DNA of 64,000 nt from Luteibaculum oceani (GTDB lineage: Bacteria; Bacteroidota; Bacteroidia; Flavobacteriales_D; Luteibaculaceae): contig NZ_VORB01000005.1 of the NCBI RefSeq assembly GCF_007995015.1, positions 186,001 to 250,000 on the forward strand, written 5' to 3'. The notes beneath the pieces are model-generated. The model was not told the DNA's origin. It worked only from the letters and a program-made list of their open reading frames with translations, and did no database searches. Position numbers and translations under genes: made by a program. This document shows, in pieces, positions 44,566 through 54,377 of the stretch (within the stretch, counting starts at the first letter, position 1; each line of letters opens with the position of its first letter).

Positions 44566-47553
44566 ATGAAGAAAATTCTTTCCTTTTTGGGATTAGGCTT
44601 ATCCCTTTTCTATAGCGGATTTTCTCAAGTTGCTCCCGTTAGGGGCATTGCAGATAAAGACGTAGAGATAAAAGCCTATACCAATGCCACCGTCCATGTA
44701 GATGCCAACACTACATTTAAAAACGCGACGATAGTCGTTAAAAACGGAAAAATTGATGCTATTGGAACCCAAGTTGCCGTTCCAGTTAATGCCGTTAGCG
44801 TCGATTTACAAGGAAAACATGTTTACCCCTCATTTGTAGAGCTTTATAGTGCTTACGGAATTTCTGAAGCGCCCAACAAAAAAGGCGAGTATCCCGTATA
44901 CGAATCTACCAACCCAGGCGCCTATTATTGGAACGATGCCATTCGCCCTCAAATGGATGCCGCTGGTATGTTCTCACCCGACCAAAAATCCGCTGAAAAA
45001 TGGAGAAAAGCTGGTTTCGGGGTTTCGCTAAGTCATCACCAAGATGGTATTGCTCGCGGAAAAGGACTTGCCGTTACTCTTGGGGATGGAAATACTGAAG
45101 AAAATATCATCGATTTAAAAAATCATGCCTTTTTCTCTTTTGATAAAGGGTCCTCTTCTATGAGTTACCCCTCGTCTCTTATGGGTAGTATAGCCTTGCT
45201 TCGCCAGGCATTTTACGATGCTAAATGGTACAGCGATGCCAAACCAGAGAAAAAGAACATAAGTTTAGAACACTTGTCCCGTCAACTTAATGCTCCTGGT
45301 TTTTTTAAGGTTAGCGACAAGTTAGATCTTTTGAGAGCCGAAAAAATAGCGCAAGAATTCGGGCTTTCTTGGATTTATGTAGGCGGAAACGACTACTACC
45401 AAAACCCAGATTTATTTAGAAATAAGAATATAAAATTGGTTGTTCCAATTAATCATCCAAAGGCCTACGATGTAAGCAACCCACTTGCTACTTCTATGCT
45501 GGCTATGGAAGATTTAAAGGAATACGACTGGGCTCCAATGAACCTATATACCCTCAGTAAAAACGGGGTTCGCTACGCCCTTAGCGCAAGCGCTCTGGAA
45601 AAACCTGAGGAAATTTTTAAGGAAATAAGAATTGCTTTAGACGCTGGAGCAAATGAAAAAGACATCCTGGCTGCCCTAACCACTATTCCTGCACAATTTG
45701 CTGGGATAGATAAGCAAGTGGGTAGCCTTGAACGTGGAAAATTGGCCAACTTCTTAATTACCAATAAGCCAATTTTCGAAAAAGGAAGCAAAATTATTAC
45801 CAATGTAGTACGCGGAAACGGATTTGAAATAAACCCGGAACCCATTGCCGACTTTGCTGGAAAATACCTGGTACAACTTGGAGAAAAGGATTTCGAATTA
45901 AGCATTTCCGAGGATAAAGATTCTTATAAAGCAAGTTTGATGTCGCTTTTATCCGATAGTACCAAACACAAGGTAAATGTTAGTACACAAGGCTTTGGAA
46001 TCAACCTATCTTTTAAATTGAGTGATGAAGAAGGTTACTATAGAATTCAGGGAAGAAAAAGTGAAAACGGACTAAAAGGAAGAGGAAGCGACCCAAAGGG
46101 TGTTCCTTTCAATTTCTCCGCCACATCCGAGGAAATGGAGGAAAATGAAAACAAAAATTCTGAGGAAAATGAAAACTTCCCAGTTTCGAGTTTCTCTTAT
46201 CCTATGAAGGCATTTGGATATCCTGCATTACCAGAGAAACAATCCATCTTAATTAAAAATGTAACGGTTTGGACCAACGAAAAAGATGGGGTTTTAGAAA
46301 ATACGGATGTACTGATTAGCAATGGTGTAATTGCCCAAATTGGAAAGAACCTTCCCAAGGCAAACTGGACCGTAATTGATGGAACCGGCATGCATTTAAC
46401 ACCTGGAATTGTAGATGAACATTCTCACATTGCAATTTCCAAGGGAGTAAACGAAGGTGGGCAAGCTGTAAGTGCCGAAGTAAGTATAGAGCACGTTGTA
46501 AACCCAGAAGACATCAACATTTATCGCCAATTAGCAGGTGGAGTTACCGCTGCCCAATTGCTGCATGGTTCTGCCAACCCTATAGGTGGTAGATCGGCCG
46601 TTGTAAAACTGAAATATGGAGAAAGCCCGGATGAAATGCTAATTAATAATGCGGATGGCTTTATAAAATTCGCATTGGGTGAAAACGTAAAACAATCGAA
46701 TTGGGGTGAGCGCTTTAATAGCCGTTACCCACAAACGAGAATGGGTGTTGAACAAATGTATTACGATGCATTTCATCGTGCATTGGAATACAGAAAAGCA
46801 AAAGAAAGCGCACGTACTGCAAAAGACAAACCCCCATACAACATAGAATACGAAGTATTACTGGAGATTTTGGATCGCAAACGCTTCGTAAGCTGTCACT
46901 CCTATATCCAATCTGAAATAAATATGCTGATGCATGTGGCAGATAGCCTTGGCTTTAACATCAACACTTTCACCCACATTCTAGAGGGGTACAAGGTGGC
47001 CGATAAAATGAAGGCACACGGAGTTTCTGGATCTACCTTCTCTGATTGGTGGGCATACAAATTCGAGGTAAAGGATGCCATTCCGTACAACGCTGCAATT
47101 ATGCATGAGCAAGGAGTAAATGTTGGTATTAACTCCGACGATGCCGAAATGGGTAGAAGATTAAATCAAGAGGCATCTAAAATTGTTAAATATGGTGGCG
47201 TATCGCAGGTGGAGGCCGTAAAAATGGTTACCCTAAACCCTGCAAAAATGCTACACATTGATAACAGAGTGGGAAGCATTCGAGTTGGAAAAGACGCAGA
47301 TGTAGTCCTTTGGTCAGATGTACCCCTTACCCAAAAAGCAAAGGTTAAATACACTTTAATTGAAGGTAAAATTTACTACAGCGAAGACCAGGAAAAAGCT
47401 GCTTTAGAGCGCGACCAAAAACAAAGAGTTGCCATTATCAATAAAATGATGGCCGACAAATATGGTGACAAGCGAAAGCCAACCGCCGCTAAGCGCGAAA
47501 AAATGTACCACTGCGAATCATTTAACGAATCAAGCGAATCACACCATGATTAA
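44566..47553 (+). CDS. Exported amidohydrolase-family protein with a second, catalytically degenerate amidohydrolase domain
   Basis: A 995-residue exported protein. MKKILSFLGLGLSLFYSGFS is a signal peptide at ATG 44566. Two amidohydrolase-like halves are fused. The N-terminal half (about 25-420) has the fold landmarks (GKHVYPSFVELYS, GSLERGKLANFLI) but lacks the HxH metal motif. The C-terminal half is complete: His619-Ser-His621 in DEHSHI, His778 in SCHSY, His804 in FTHIL and Asp858 in NSDDAE. A linker of about 130 residues, acidic in part, lies between. Family activity suggests deacetylase or imidazolonepropionase/peptidase-like reactions; the substrate is unknown. It overlaps the next gene by 8 bp. 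Confidence 0.85.
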   Translation: MKKILSFLGLGLSLFYSGFSQVAPVRGIADKDVEIKAYTNATVHVDANTTFKNATIVVKNGKIDAIGTQVAVPVNAVSVDLQGKHVYPSFVELYSAYGISEAPNKKGEYPVYESTNPGAYYWNDAIRPQMDAAGMFSPDQKSAEKWRKAGFGVSLSHHQDGIARGKGLAVTLGDGNTEENIIDLKNHAFFSFDKGSSSMSYPSSLMGSIALLRQAFYDAKWYSDAKPEKKNISLEHLSRQLNAPGFFKVSDKLDLLRAEKIAQEFGLSWIYVGGNDYYQNPDLFRNKNIKLVVPINHPKAYDVSNPLATSMLAMEDLKEYDWAPMNLYTLSKNGVRYALSASALEKPEEIFKEIRIALDAGANEKDILAALTTIPAQFAGIDKQVGSLERGKLANFLITNKPIFEKGSKIITNVVRGNGFEINPEPIADFAGKYLVQLGEKDFELSISEDKDSYKASLMSLLSDSTKHKVNVSTQGFGINLSFKLSDEEGYYRIQGRKSENGLKGRGSDPKGVPFNFSATSEEMEENENKNSEENENFPVSSFSYPMKAFGYPALPEKQSILIKNVTVWTNEKDGVLENTDVLISNGVIAQIGKNLPKANWTVIDGTGMHLTPGIVDEHSHIAISKGVNEGGQAVSAEVSIEHVVNPEDINIYRQLAGGVTAAQLLHGSANPIGGRSAVVKLKYGESPDEMLINNADGFIKFALGENVKQSNWGERFNSRYPQTRMGVEQMYYDAFHRALEYRKAKESARTAKDKPPYNIEYEVLLEILDRKRFVSCHSYIQSEINMLMHVADSLGFNINTFTHILEGYKVADKMKAHGVSGSTFSDWWAYKFEVKDAIPYNAAIMHEQGVNVGINSDDAEMGRRLNQEASKIVKYGGVSQVEAVKMVTLNPAKMLHIDNRVGSIRVGKDADVVLWSDVPLTQKAKVKYTLIEGKIYYSEDQEKAALERDQKQRVAIINKMMADKYGDKRKPTAAKREKMYHCESFNESSESHHD

Positions 47554-48814
47554 GAAATTATTATCACTAAGCATATTGTTGGGTGCATCTATATCCCTTT
47601 TGGCTCAACAAACTTTAATTTCCAATGCCACTTTGCATTTAGGAAACGGAGAGATTATTGAAAACGGATTTATTGGCTTGGGAAGCAATGGCGAAATCGA
47701 TTACCTCGGAGTATCGGCTCCCCTTAATGCCTACAAAGAAGAAATAGACGCTACTGGGAAACATGTTTACCCAGGCTTTATCGTTCCCAATACTACTTTG
47801 GGTCTGGTTGAGATATCTGCCGTTAGGGCCTCTAGAGACCATGCAGAGACAGGATCATTTAACCCCAATGTTAGATCGCTAATCGCATTTAATTGTGAGT
47901 CGGATATCATCCCAACCGCAATGGATAACGGGGTTTTAATTGGACAAATCACTCCAAGAAGCGGAAGAATTTCTGGAAGCTCTTCTGTTGTAAATCTCGA
48001 CTGTTGGAACTGGGAGGATGCTGCCCTTAAAACCGATGATGGGATTCACGTTAACTGGCCAGCGCCTTCTTACCGAACCGGATGGTGGGCCGAACCAGGC
48101 GGAATAAAGCTTAATGAGAAATACGACGAACAGGTTATAGAGCTTTCAGACTACCTCAAGAATGCGAAAGCTTATAATGCGAGTACATCCAACCTGAAGG
48201 ACCTAAGATATGTGGCCCTTGGGGGACTTTTCAAAGGGTCGAAAACCCTATACATCCACACCAATTCTGCACATGCAATGCTTGACGCCCTTGAGTTAAA
48301 AAAGCAATTGGGTATAGAAAAGTTGGTGTTTGTAGGGGGGTATGAAAGTCATCTTATTCTCGATGAACTGAAAACTGCACAAACTCCAATAATCTTAAGA
48401 AGATTGCATGAACTGCCCATGCATCCAGACGATCCATTACACCTCCCCTACCAGCTTCCAGCCATTTTAAATAGAGCAGGAATAACTGTAGCCTTAGACG
48501 TTGCTGGAGATATGGAACAAATTCAGGTGCGTAATCTTCCCTTTTTAGCTGGAACGGCTGCCGCCTATGGGGTGAGCACAGAAGATGCGGTGAAAATGAT
48601 TACACTAAATACCGCTATAGCTCTTGGAATTGATGACAAAGTTGGCACCCTACAAAAAGGAAAACACGCCACACTTTTTGTCTCCGAAGGAAATGCCCTG
48701 GAACCCATGACGAACAATGTAATTATGGCTTTTGTAAAGGGTAAACCTGTTGATTTAAACGACAACAAGCAAAAACAGCTCTACAAAAAGTATCAGGGCA
48801 AGTACAATCAATAA
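47546..48814 (+). CDS. Exported amidohydrolase-like protein without the HxH metal motif
   Basis: A 422-residue exported protein beginning MIKKLLSLSILLGASISLLAQ (signal peptide). It resembles the N-terminal half of its upstream neighbour: GKHVYPGFIVPNTTLGLVE sits where HxH should be, and the C-terminal signature VGTLQKGKHATLFVSEG is kept. The metal-binding residues seen in the neighbour are missing, so it probably has no hydrolase activity by itself and may be a partner subunit. The upstream frame back to 47462 is an overlap with the neighbour's C-terminus and is rejected. The spacing implies translational coupling. Confidence 0.82.
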   Translation: MIKKLLSLSILLGASISLLAQQTLISNATLHLGNGEIIENGFIGLGSNGEIDYLGVSAPLNAYKEEIDATGKHVYPGFIVPNTTLGLVEISAVRASRDHAETGSFNPNVRSLIAFNCESDIIPTAMDNGVLIGQITPRSGRISGSSSVVNLDCWNWEDAALKTDDGIHVNWPAPSYRTGWWAEPGGIKLNEKYDEQVIELSDYLKNAKAYNASTSNLKDLRYVALGGLFKGSKTLYIHTNSAHAMLDALELKKQLGIEKLVFVGGYESHLILDELKTAQTPIILRRLHELPMHPDDPLHLPYQLPAILNRAGITVALDVAGDMEQIQVRNLPFLAGTAAAYGVSTEDAVKMITLNTAIALGIDDKVGTLQKGKHATLFVSEGNALEPMTNNVIMAFVKGKPVDLNDNKQKQLYKKYQGKYNQ

Positions 48815-48836
48815 TATCCTACTCAACTAATTTGAT

Positions 48837-48866
48837 AAAACAGCTGCAGATATCTGCGGCTGTTTT
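48837..48866 (+). terminator. Intrinsic terminator after the amidohydrolase pair
   Basis: Stem AAAACAGC/GCTGTTTT with an inner TGCAG/CTGCG stem, ending in a four-T stretch. Weak tail but strong stem. Confidence 0.75.
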
Positions 48867-48985
48867 ACTTTAAACCCATTTATAACTGGGATATTTGAAA
48901 ATCTAATCCTCAACTCCAATTAATACTTCCATCACTTCAGAGGGCGAGAAATTCATATTATCTTCCACCCTCCAAAAAAAATTTA

Positions 48986-51760
48986 ATGTCGGATAAACGT
49001 CTTTTTCTACTCGATGCTTACGCTTTAATATACCGTGCTTATTACGCGTTTATTAAAAATCCTAGAATCAACTCCAACGGCCTAAATACCTCCGCTATTT
49101 ATGGTTTTACTAATACGGTAGTCGATCTAATTAGAAGCGAAGACCCCACCCATATTGCTGTGTGTTTTGATGTTTCGGGTCCAACGGAAAATCACATGGC
49201 TTATGCCGAATACAAGGCAAACCGAGAGGAAACCCCAGAGGATATTAGAATAGCGATTCCATACATCTATAAAATTTTAGAGGCCTTTAATATTAAAACC
49301 TACGGCTTAGAAGGCTACGAAGCCGACGACATCGTTGGAACTTTTGCAAAGCAAGCTGAAAAAGCAGGGTTTACCACCTATATGATGACCTCGGATAAAG
49401 ACTACGCTCAACTGGTATCGGAGAATATTTTCATGTACCGCCCTGCTAAATCCGGAAAAAAACCAGAAATCTGGGGTATTCCAGAAGTTCAAGAAAAATT
49501 TGGAGTAAGCACCCCAGAACAAGTCATAGACTTTTTAGGTATGATGGGAGATAAGGTGGATAACATCCCAGGTATCCCAGGTGTAGGAGAAAAACGTGCC
49601 AAGGACCTTATTGCAGAATTTGGTTCTATGGAAGGATTGTATGAAAATACCGACAAGCTAAAGGGCAAACTAAAAGAGAACGTAGAAGCGAATAAGGAGC
49701 AGGCCTTTTTGAGTAAACAATTGGCTCGTATAAACCAAAACGTCCCATTGGAGTGGGATCCAAACGAAACGATAAGGCAAGAACCCAACAAGGATCAATT
49801 AAGAGAACTCTTTGGCGAACTGGAATTCAGAACTCTGAGCCAACGTGTTTTAGGTGAAAAATTAACGGTAGCAAGCTCTTCCAATCAACAGACCTCCTTA
49901 TTCGGAGATGATGAAAACGAGGAAATAGCTGAGGAAGGTACTAGCATGCGGACCATAGAGGACGTAAAGTACGATTACCAACTTCTGGAAGGGCAAGCGG
50001 GAATGGCCACCTTAAAGGAAGTGCTTTCCGAAGCCGATGCCTTCTGTTTTGATACCGAAACAACCGATTTGGATGTATGGAAGGCCGATTTAATAGGCAT
50101 GGCATTTTCTACCAAAGCTGGAACTGGTTATTACCTCCTTTTGGAGGGCACAAAACAGGAGAAAACAAATTTTCTGCAGGAATTACAGCCTTTTTTTAGT
50201 GATGCTACCAAAATTAAGATAGCCCATAACCTAAAATTCGATGCTGGTATTCTCGCCCAATTTGGCCTGGAATTAAAAAACCCCGTTTTCGATACCATGG
50301 TAGCACACTACCTTATCAATCCAGATATGCGTCATGGGATGGATGCCCTATCGGAAGCCTACCTCAATTACCAACCTATTTCGATTGAAGATTTAATTGG
50401 GAAAAAAGGAAAATCCCAAAAGTCGATGGATACGGTAGATAAGGAAAGGGTAGCCGTTTACGCAGCCGAAGATGCCGATATCACTTTTCAGCTTTACGAA
50501 CTTTTCTCCAAAAAACTGAAAGAACTAAATGCCGAAAAGCTATTCACCGACCTAGAAATGCCTTTGGTAGAGGTATTGCTTGAAATGGAAACGCACGGTA
50601 TTAAGCTAGATGCTGATATGCTAAAAGCCCAATCGGAGAAAATGGTTGAAGACATTCAGCAACTTGAAAAATCCATCTACCAGCATGCCGGAACCGAATT
50701 TAAAATTAGCTCACCAAAGCAATTGGGAGAGATTTTGTTCGACCGCTTAAAAATTACCGACAAGCCGAAAAAGACCAAGTCGGGCCAGTATGCTACCAGC
50801 GAAGATATTTTGGTTAAATACAAAGAGAATCATCCCATAATTGAAGATATTATGGGTTATCGCCAGCTGATGAAACTTAAGTCTACCTATGTAGATGCCT
50901 TACCTCAACTTATTAACGAAAAAACGGGGCGTATCCATACCAGTTTTAACCAAACGGTAGCGGCTACAGGAAGACTAAGCTCCAACAATCCCAACTTGCA
51001 GAATATCCCTATTAGAACCGAGCGAGGTAGAGAAATTCGAACTGCTTTCGTTCCATCAGATAGTAACCACACCCTAATTGCTGCCGATTATTCTCAAGTA
51101 GAATTACGCATTATTGCGGCTTTGGCTAAAGACGAAAATATGATTCAGTCTTTCCGAGATAAAAAGGATATCCATGCAGCAACCGCGGCGAGAGTTTTTG
51201 GGGTGAATATAGATGAGGTAAATCGCGAACAAAGATCCCGAGCTAAAGCGGTGAACTTTGGAATTATTTATGGGCAATCGGCTTTTACCTTGGCAGATCA
51301 ATTGGGAATAAAACGAGGTGAGGCAAAGGAACTTATTGATAATTATTTCAATCAATATCCAGCTATAAAAGCCTTCTTAGAAAACCAGAAGGAATTGGCA
51401 AGGAAACAAGGGTATGTGGAAACCATCATGGGCAGACGCCGTTATTTAGCAGATATCAATTCACGAAATGCCATTGTTAGAGGTTTTGCAGAGCGAAACG
51501 CGGTAAACGCTCCTATACAGGGTTCAGCAGCAGATATCATCAAAAAAGCGATGATAGATATTCATCATTGGTTATCAGAAAGCAAACTTAAAACCAAGAT
51601 GGTTTTACAGGTGCACGATGAATTGCTTTTTGATGTTCCGAACGAAGAAATTGAGGCGCTGTGCAAAGGAGTTGAAGAACGCATGGAAAATGCGGTATCA
51701 CTTGCCGTACCGCTTGAAGTGGAAATTGGAAAGGGAAGCAATTGGCTGGAAGCCCATTAA
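48986..51760 (+). CDS. polA: DNA polymerase I
   Basis: Repair and Okazaki-fragment polymerase, 924 residues. N-terminal 5-prime flap nuclease (LFLLDAYALIYRAYYAF, GLEGYEADDIVGTFA, TSDKDYAQLV, GDKVDNIPGIPGVGEKRA); 3-5 exonuclease domain intact with DTETTDLD and HNLKFDAGIL, so proof-reading is likely kept; family A polymerase motifs A DYSQVELRIIA, B RAKAVNFGIIYG and C QVHDELLF. Starts at ATG 48986. Confidence 0.97.
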   Translation: MSDKRLFLLDAYALIYRAYYAFIKNPRINSNGLNTSAIYGFTNTVVDLIRSEDPTHIAVCFDVSGPTENHMAYAEYKANREETPEDIRIAIPYIYKILEAFNIKTYGLEGYEADDIVGTFAKQAEKAGFTTYMMTSDKDYAQLVSENIFMYRPAKSGKKPEIWGIPEVQEKFGVSTPEQVIDFLGMMGDKVDNIPGIPGVGEKRAKDLIAEFGSMEGLYENTDKLKGKLKENVEANKEQAFLSKQLARINQNVPLEWDPNETIRQEPNKDQLRELFGELEFRTLSQRVLGEKLTVASSSNQQTSLFGDDENEEIAEEGTSMRTIEDVKYDYQLLEGQAGMATLKEVLSEADAFCFDTETTDLDVWKADLIGMAFSTKAGTGYYLLLEGTKQEKTNFLQELQPFFSDATKIKIAHNLKFDAGILAQFGLELKNPVFDTMVAHYLINPDMRHGMDALSEAYLNYQPISIEDLIGKKGKSQKSMDTVDKERVAVYAAEDADITFQLYELFSKKLKELNAEKLFTDLEMPLVEVLLEMETHGIKLDADMLKAQSEKMVEDIQQLEKSIYQHAGTEFKISSPKQLGEILFDRLKITDKPKKTKSGQYATSEDILVKYKENHPIIEDIMGYRQLMKLKSTYVDALPQLINEKTGRIHTSFNQTVAATGRLSSNNPNLQNIPIRTERGREIRTAFVPSDSNHTLIAADYSQVELRIIAALAKDENMIQSFRDKKDIHAATAARVFGVNIDEVNREQRSRAKAVNFGIIYGQSAFTLADQLGIKRGEAKELIDNYFNQYPAIKAFLENQKELARKQGYVETIMGRRRYLADINSRNAIVRGFAERNAVNAPIQGSAADIIKKAMIDIHHWLSESKLKTKMVLQVHDELLFDVPNEEIEALCKGVEERMENAVSLAVPLEVEIGKGSNWLEAH

Positions 51761-51784
51761 AATTCTGATTCTGCATTAATTATC

Positions 51785-51792
51785 TACCTTTG
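51785..51792 (+). promoter_or_regulatory. -7 element of the HAD hydrolase operon
   Basis: TACCTTTG, a perfect TAnnTTTG, lying 22 bp before the ATG at 51815. Confidence 0.5.
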
Positions 51793-51814
51793 CAGGCCAA
51801 TTATTAAAGGGAAA

Positions 51815-52264
51815 ATGGAACAAAGCGGATTGCGGATTGCAGTTGATTTCGATGGCACCATAGTAGAGCATAAATATCCTGCTATTGGGAAAGAAATGCT
51901 TTTTGCTTTCGAAACCTTAAAGCAGTTGCAGAAAAAAGGCCATACTTTGATTCTCTGGACCTACAGAATTGGCGAAGATTTAGAAGCTGCAGTGGAGTAT
52001 TGCAAAGAAAACGGCGTGGAATTTTACGCTGTAAATGCAAACCACCCAGAAGAACAATGGACTCCAGAAATTCCTAGAAAACTGGATGTAGATTTGTTTA
52101 TCGACGATAGAAATGTTGGAGGATTTTTGGGGTGGAGTGAAATTTGGCAACGACTGCATCCAGAATCTGGCCCCCTAGATTATCAACTTAAAAATCCCGA
52201 TGCCCATAAGAACTTCCCGAATGAAAGTAACTCGGGTGGATTTTGGAAAAAACTTTTTAGCTAA
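51815..52264 (+). CDS. HAD-superfamily hydrolase-like protein
   Basis: A 149-residue small HAD protein. IAVDFDGTIVEHKYP carries the nucleophile Asp and Asp+2 of the DxD motif (Asp11, Asp13); LWTYRIGED supplies the Thr of motif II and VDLFIDDRNVGG the motif IV aspartates. Similar short proteins are known from Bacteroides structural work, but the natural substrate is not established. Stop and the next start share one base (TAATG), so it is coupled to map. Confidence 0.82.
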   Translation: MEQSGLRIAVDFDGTIVEHKYPAIGKEMLFAFETLKQLQKKGHTLILWTYRIGEDLEAAVEYCKENGVEFYAVNANHPEEQWTPEIPRKLDVDLFIDDRNVGGFLGWSEIWQRLHPESGPLDYQLKNPDAHKNFPNESNSGGFWKKLFS

Positions 52265-53049
52265 TGATCAAGCTTAAATCGGCTGAGGAAATAGAATTAA
52301 TACGCCAAAGTGCGTTGGTAGTAAGTAAAACATTGGGTGAAATTGCCAAGGTAATTAAGCCTGGAATTACTCCTTTAGATTTAGATAAACTTGCAGAAGA
52401 GTGCATTCTAGACCTAGGTGCTAAACCTGGTTTTAAAGGGATGTACGATTACGAGTTTACCCTTTGCACATCGGTAAATGAGCAAGTTGTACACGGCATT
52501 CCCGACAAACGCCCCCTACAAGAAGGCGACATCATTTCTGTTGATTGCGGATCCTACATGAATGGATACTACGGAGACCACGCATATACCTTTTGTATCG
52601 GCGAGGTTAAACCCGAAGTAAAAAAATTGGTGGATACCACCCTGGAATGTCTTTACAAAGGAATTGCAGAAACCAAAGCTGGAAACCGAATCGGAGATTT
52701 GGCTTTTGCCATTCAAAACCATGCCGAAACCAATGGTTACGGGGTAGTTCGTGAATTGGTTGGCCACGGTTTAGGTAAAGACCTCCACGAAAAACCAGAA
52801 GTTCCCAATTATGGTAAGCGCGGAAGGGGTACCATGCTTAAGAACGGTATGACGCTAGCTATTGAACCTATGATAAACATGGGAGTTAAGGAAGTAAAGC
52901 AACTTTCTGACGGTTGGACCATAGTAACCGCCGATGGCAAACCAAGTGCCCATTTTGAGCACGATGTAGCCATTATTAACGGTCAACCCGAAATATTATC
53001 CACTTTTAAATACGTAGAAGAAGCCCTAGGCTTAGATGTTACAGCATGA
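52264..53049 (+). CDS. map: Methionine aminopeptidase, type I
   Basis: Removes the initiator methionine from new proteins. 261 residues with metal ligands in VDCGSYMNGYYGDHAYTF (two Asp), GHGLGKDLHEKPEV (His), IEPMINMG and FEHDVAI (two Glu). TSVNEQVVHGIP is the substrate region. Coupled to the upstream HAD gene and overlapping the methyltransferase gene by 4 bp. Confidence 0.96.
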   Translation: MIKLKSAEEIELIRQSALVVSKTLGEIAKVIKPGITPLDLDKLAEECILDLGAKPGFKGMYDYEFTLCTSVNEQVVHGIPDKRPLQEGDIISVDCGSYMNGYYGDHAYTFCIGEVKPEVKKLVDTTLECLYKGIAETKAGNRIGDLAFAIQNHAETNGYGVVRELVGHGLGKDLHEKPEVPNYGKRGRGTMLKNGMTLAIEPMINMGVKEVKQLSDGWTIVTADGKPSAHFEHDVAIINGQPEILSTFKYVEEALGLDVTA

Positions 53050-53813
53050 GAAAGCTCTTTCATTTTCTATTGACAACGATACCTAGGCCAGTCCTAATTA
53101 TCTTGTCCTACCCCTATAGAGCTTTTGCTCGTTTGTGGTACGCGGGAAATAAGTATACCTGCCCAATTGAAGGTAAATCGTATCGCAAATTTTTGCCTTA
53201 TGGTGCCTTAAATATCAGGGAAAACGCTTTGTGCCCGGGATCTCTATCCCTAGAGCGTCACCGTTTACTTTGGCTATACCTAAAGGAGAAAACCAATTTC
53301 TTTACTGCACCAAAATTAAAGATGCTTCATGTAGCGCCTGAGCAGTGCTTTCTAGACATTTTTAAAAAGCAAAAGAACCTTGATTACACAACTGGTGACT
53401 TGGTTTCTCCTATTGCAGATGTTAAAATGGATCTTCATAATCCACCCTTTGATGATAACACCTTTGATGTGGTATTTTGTAACCATGTACTAGAGCATGT
53501 AGACGATGCAGATAAGTGCATGCGCGAGTTATACCGTATCATTAAACCAGGTGGATGGGGTATTTTCCAAGTTCCATTGGATACCACAAGAGAAGAAACT
53601 TTGGAAGATCCAAGTATTACTTCTGAGGAAGACCGTTTAAAGCATTACTGGCAAAAAGACCATGTTCGTTTGTTTGGTATGGATTATCCAAAAAGATTGG
53701 AAGCTGCTGGGTTTGATGTAAAAACAGAAGACTACACCAAAGAAATAGGACCAGAGTTAACCGAAAAATACTGCCTGATGAAGGGTGAGCTGCTTTTCTT
53801 TTGCTCTAAATAA
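53046..53813 (+). CDS. SAM-dependent class I methyltransferase
   Basis: A 255-residue protein with a methyltransferase domain in its second half: LHVAPEQCFLDIF, MDLHNPPFDDNTFDVVFCNHVLEHVDD, MRELYRIIKPGGWGIFQVPL. The N-terminal 90 residues start with a helix-prone stretch (TIPRPVLIILSYPYRAFARLWY) and hold three cysteines, possibly membrane-associated. Substrate unknown. It ends an operon with map and is followed by a terminator. Confidence 0.85.
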   Translation: MRKLFHFLLTTIPRPVLIILSYPYRAFARLWYAGNKYTCPIEGKSYRKFLPYGALNIRENALCPGSLSLERHRLLWLYLKEKTNFFTAPKLKMLHVAPEQCFLDIFKKQKNLDYTTGDLVSPIADVKMDLHNPPFDDNTFDVVFCNHVLEHVDDADKCMRELYRIIKPGGWGIFQVPLDTTREETLEDPSITSEEDRLKHYWQKDHVRLFGMDYPKRLEAAGFDVKTEDYTKEIGPELTEKYCLMKGELLFFCSK

Positions 53814-53837
53814 AACTATACCAAATCGTTAAAAACT

Positions 53838-53867
53838 AAAAGTCAACTTTAGGGTTGGCTTTTTTTG
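53838..53867 (+). terminator. Intrinsic terminator of the map operon
   Basis: Stem AAAGTCAAC/GTTGGCTTT (one G-T pair) with a 6-nt loop and a seven-T run. Confidence 0.85.
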
Positions 53868-53984
53868 TGCCTTATAATTCCGTGATCGCAATCTATTATG
53901 CAAAGGCAAAAGTGTTTCGATAAGCTAAAGCAGTGCTTATAGATATTTCGATTAGCAATTGAAACTGGTCAAAAATTAGTCCAA

Positions 53985-54018
53985 CAAAAAAGGGCGATTG
54001 CATTTGCAATCGCCCTTT
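53985..54018 (-). terminator. Intrinsic terminator of the small lipoprotein gene
   Basis: 13-bp perfect stem AAAGGGCGATTGC/GCAATCGCCCTTT with ATTT loop; T-run on the minus strand. Faces the terminator at 53838, with about 120 bp of nothing recognisable between. Confidence 0.92.
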
Positions 54019-54039
54019 ATTATTTCTTTACAAGTCGAC

Positions 54040-54276
54040 TTAGTGGTTGTGGTCGCTGTGATCTTCAGTCATTTCTTCAGCTTTCTCACCTACAGCTTCC
54101 ATAGTTGAGTCAACCTTCTCACCTGCTTCTTCCATGGTCTCTTCCATGTCGTTAACAGCCTCGTCGAACTTCTCGTTCATTTCTTTTTCTACTTCTTCTA
54201 CTTTAGTTTCAGTTTCAGAACCACAAGAAACTGCAAACATCCCTGCCAATGCAGCAAATAATAATACCTTTTTCAT
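54040..54276 (-). CDS. Small acidic lipoprotein with His-rich tail
   Basis: 78 residues. MKKVLLFAALAGMFAVSC is a lipoprotein signal with Cys18. The mature part is almost all Glu, Lys, Met, Val and Ala in heptad-like order (VEEVEKEMNEKFDEAVNDM, MEETMEEAGEKV), a likely single coiled coil, and ends DHSDHNH. The His/Asp tail might bind a metal ion. Divergent from the superoxide dismutase gene. Function unknown; the family is common in Bacteroidetes but uncharacterised. Confidence 0.78.
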   Translation of the reverse strand: MKKVLLFAALAGMFAVSCGSETETKVEEVEKEMNEKFDEAVNDMEETMEEAGEKVDSTMEAVGEKAEEMTEDHSDHNH

Positions 54277-54316
54277 TTTTAAACGGGGTTTAATTAGGAT
54301 ACAAATCTTAAAATAT

Positions 54317-54351
54317 TTTGTGAGTATAAAAAATGTGCTTTACTATATTTG
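54317..54351 (+). promoter_or_regulatory. Promoter of the superoxide dismutase gene
   Basis: TTTG (54317-54320), 23-bp spacer, TATATTTG (54344-54351), a perfect TAnnTTTG. Leader of about 25 nt to the ATG at 54378. Confidence 0.6.
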
Positions 54352-54377
54352 AACAAACTCAAAAAAATAAGATCGTT

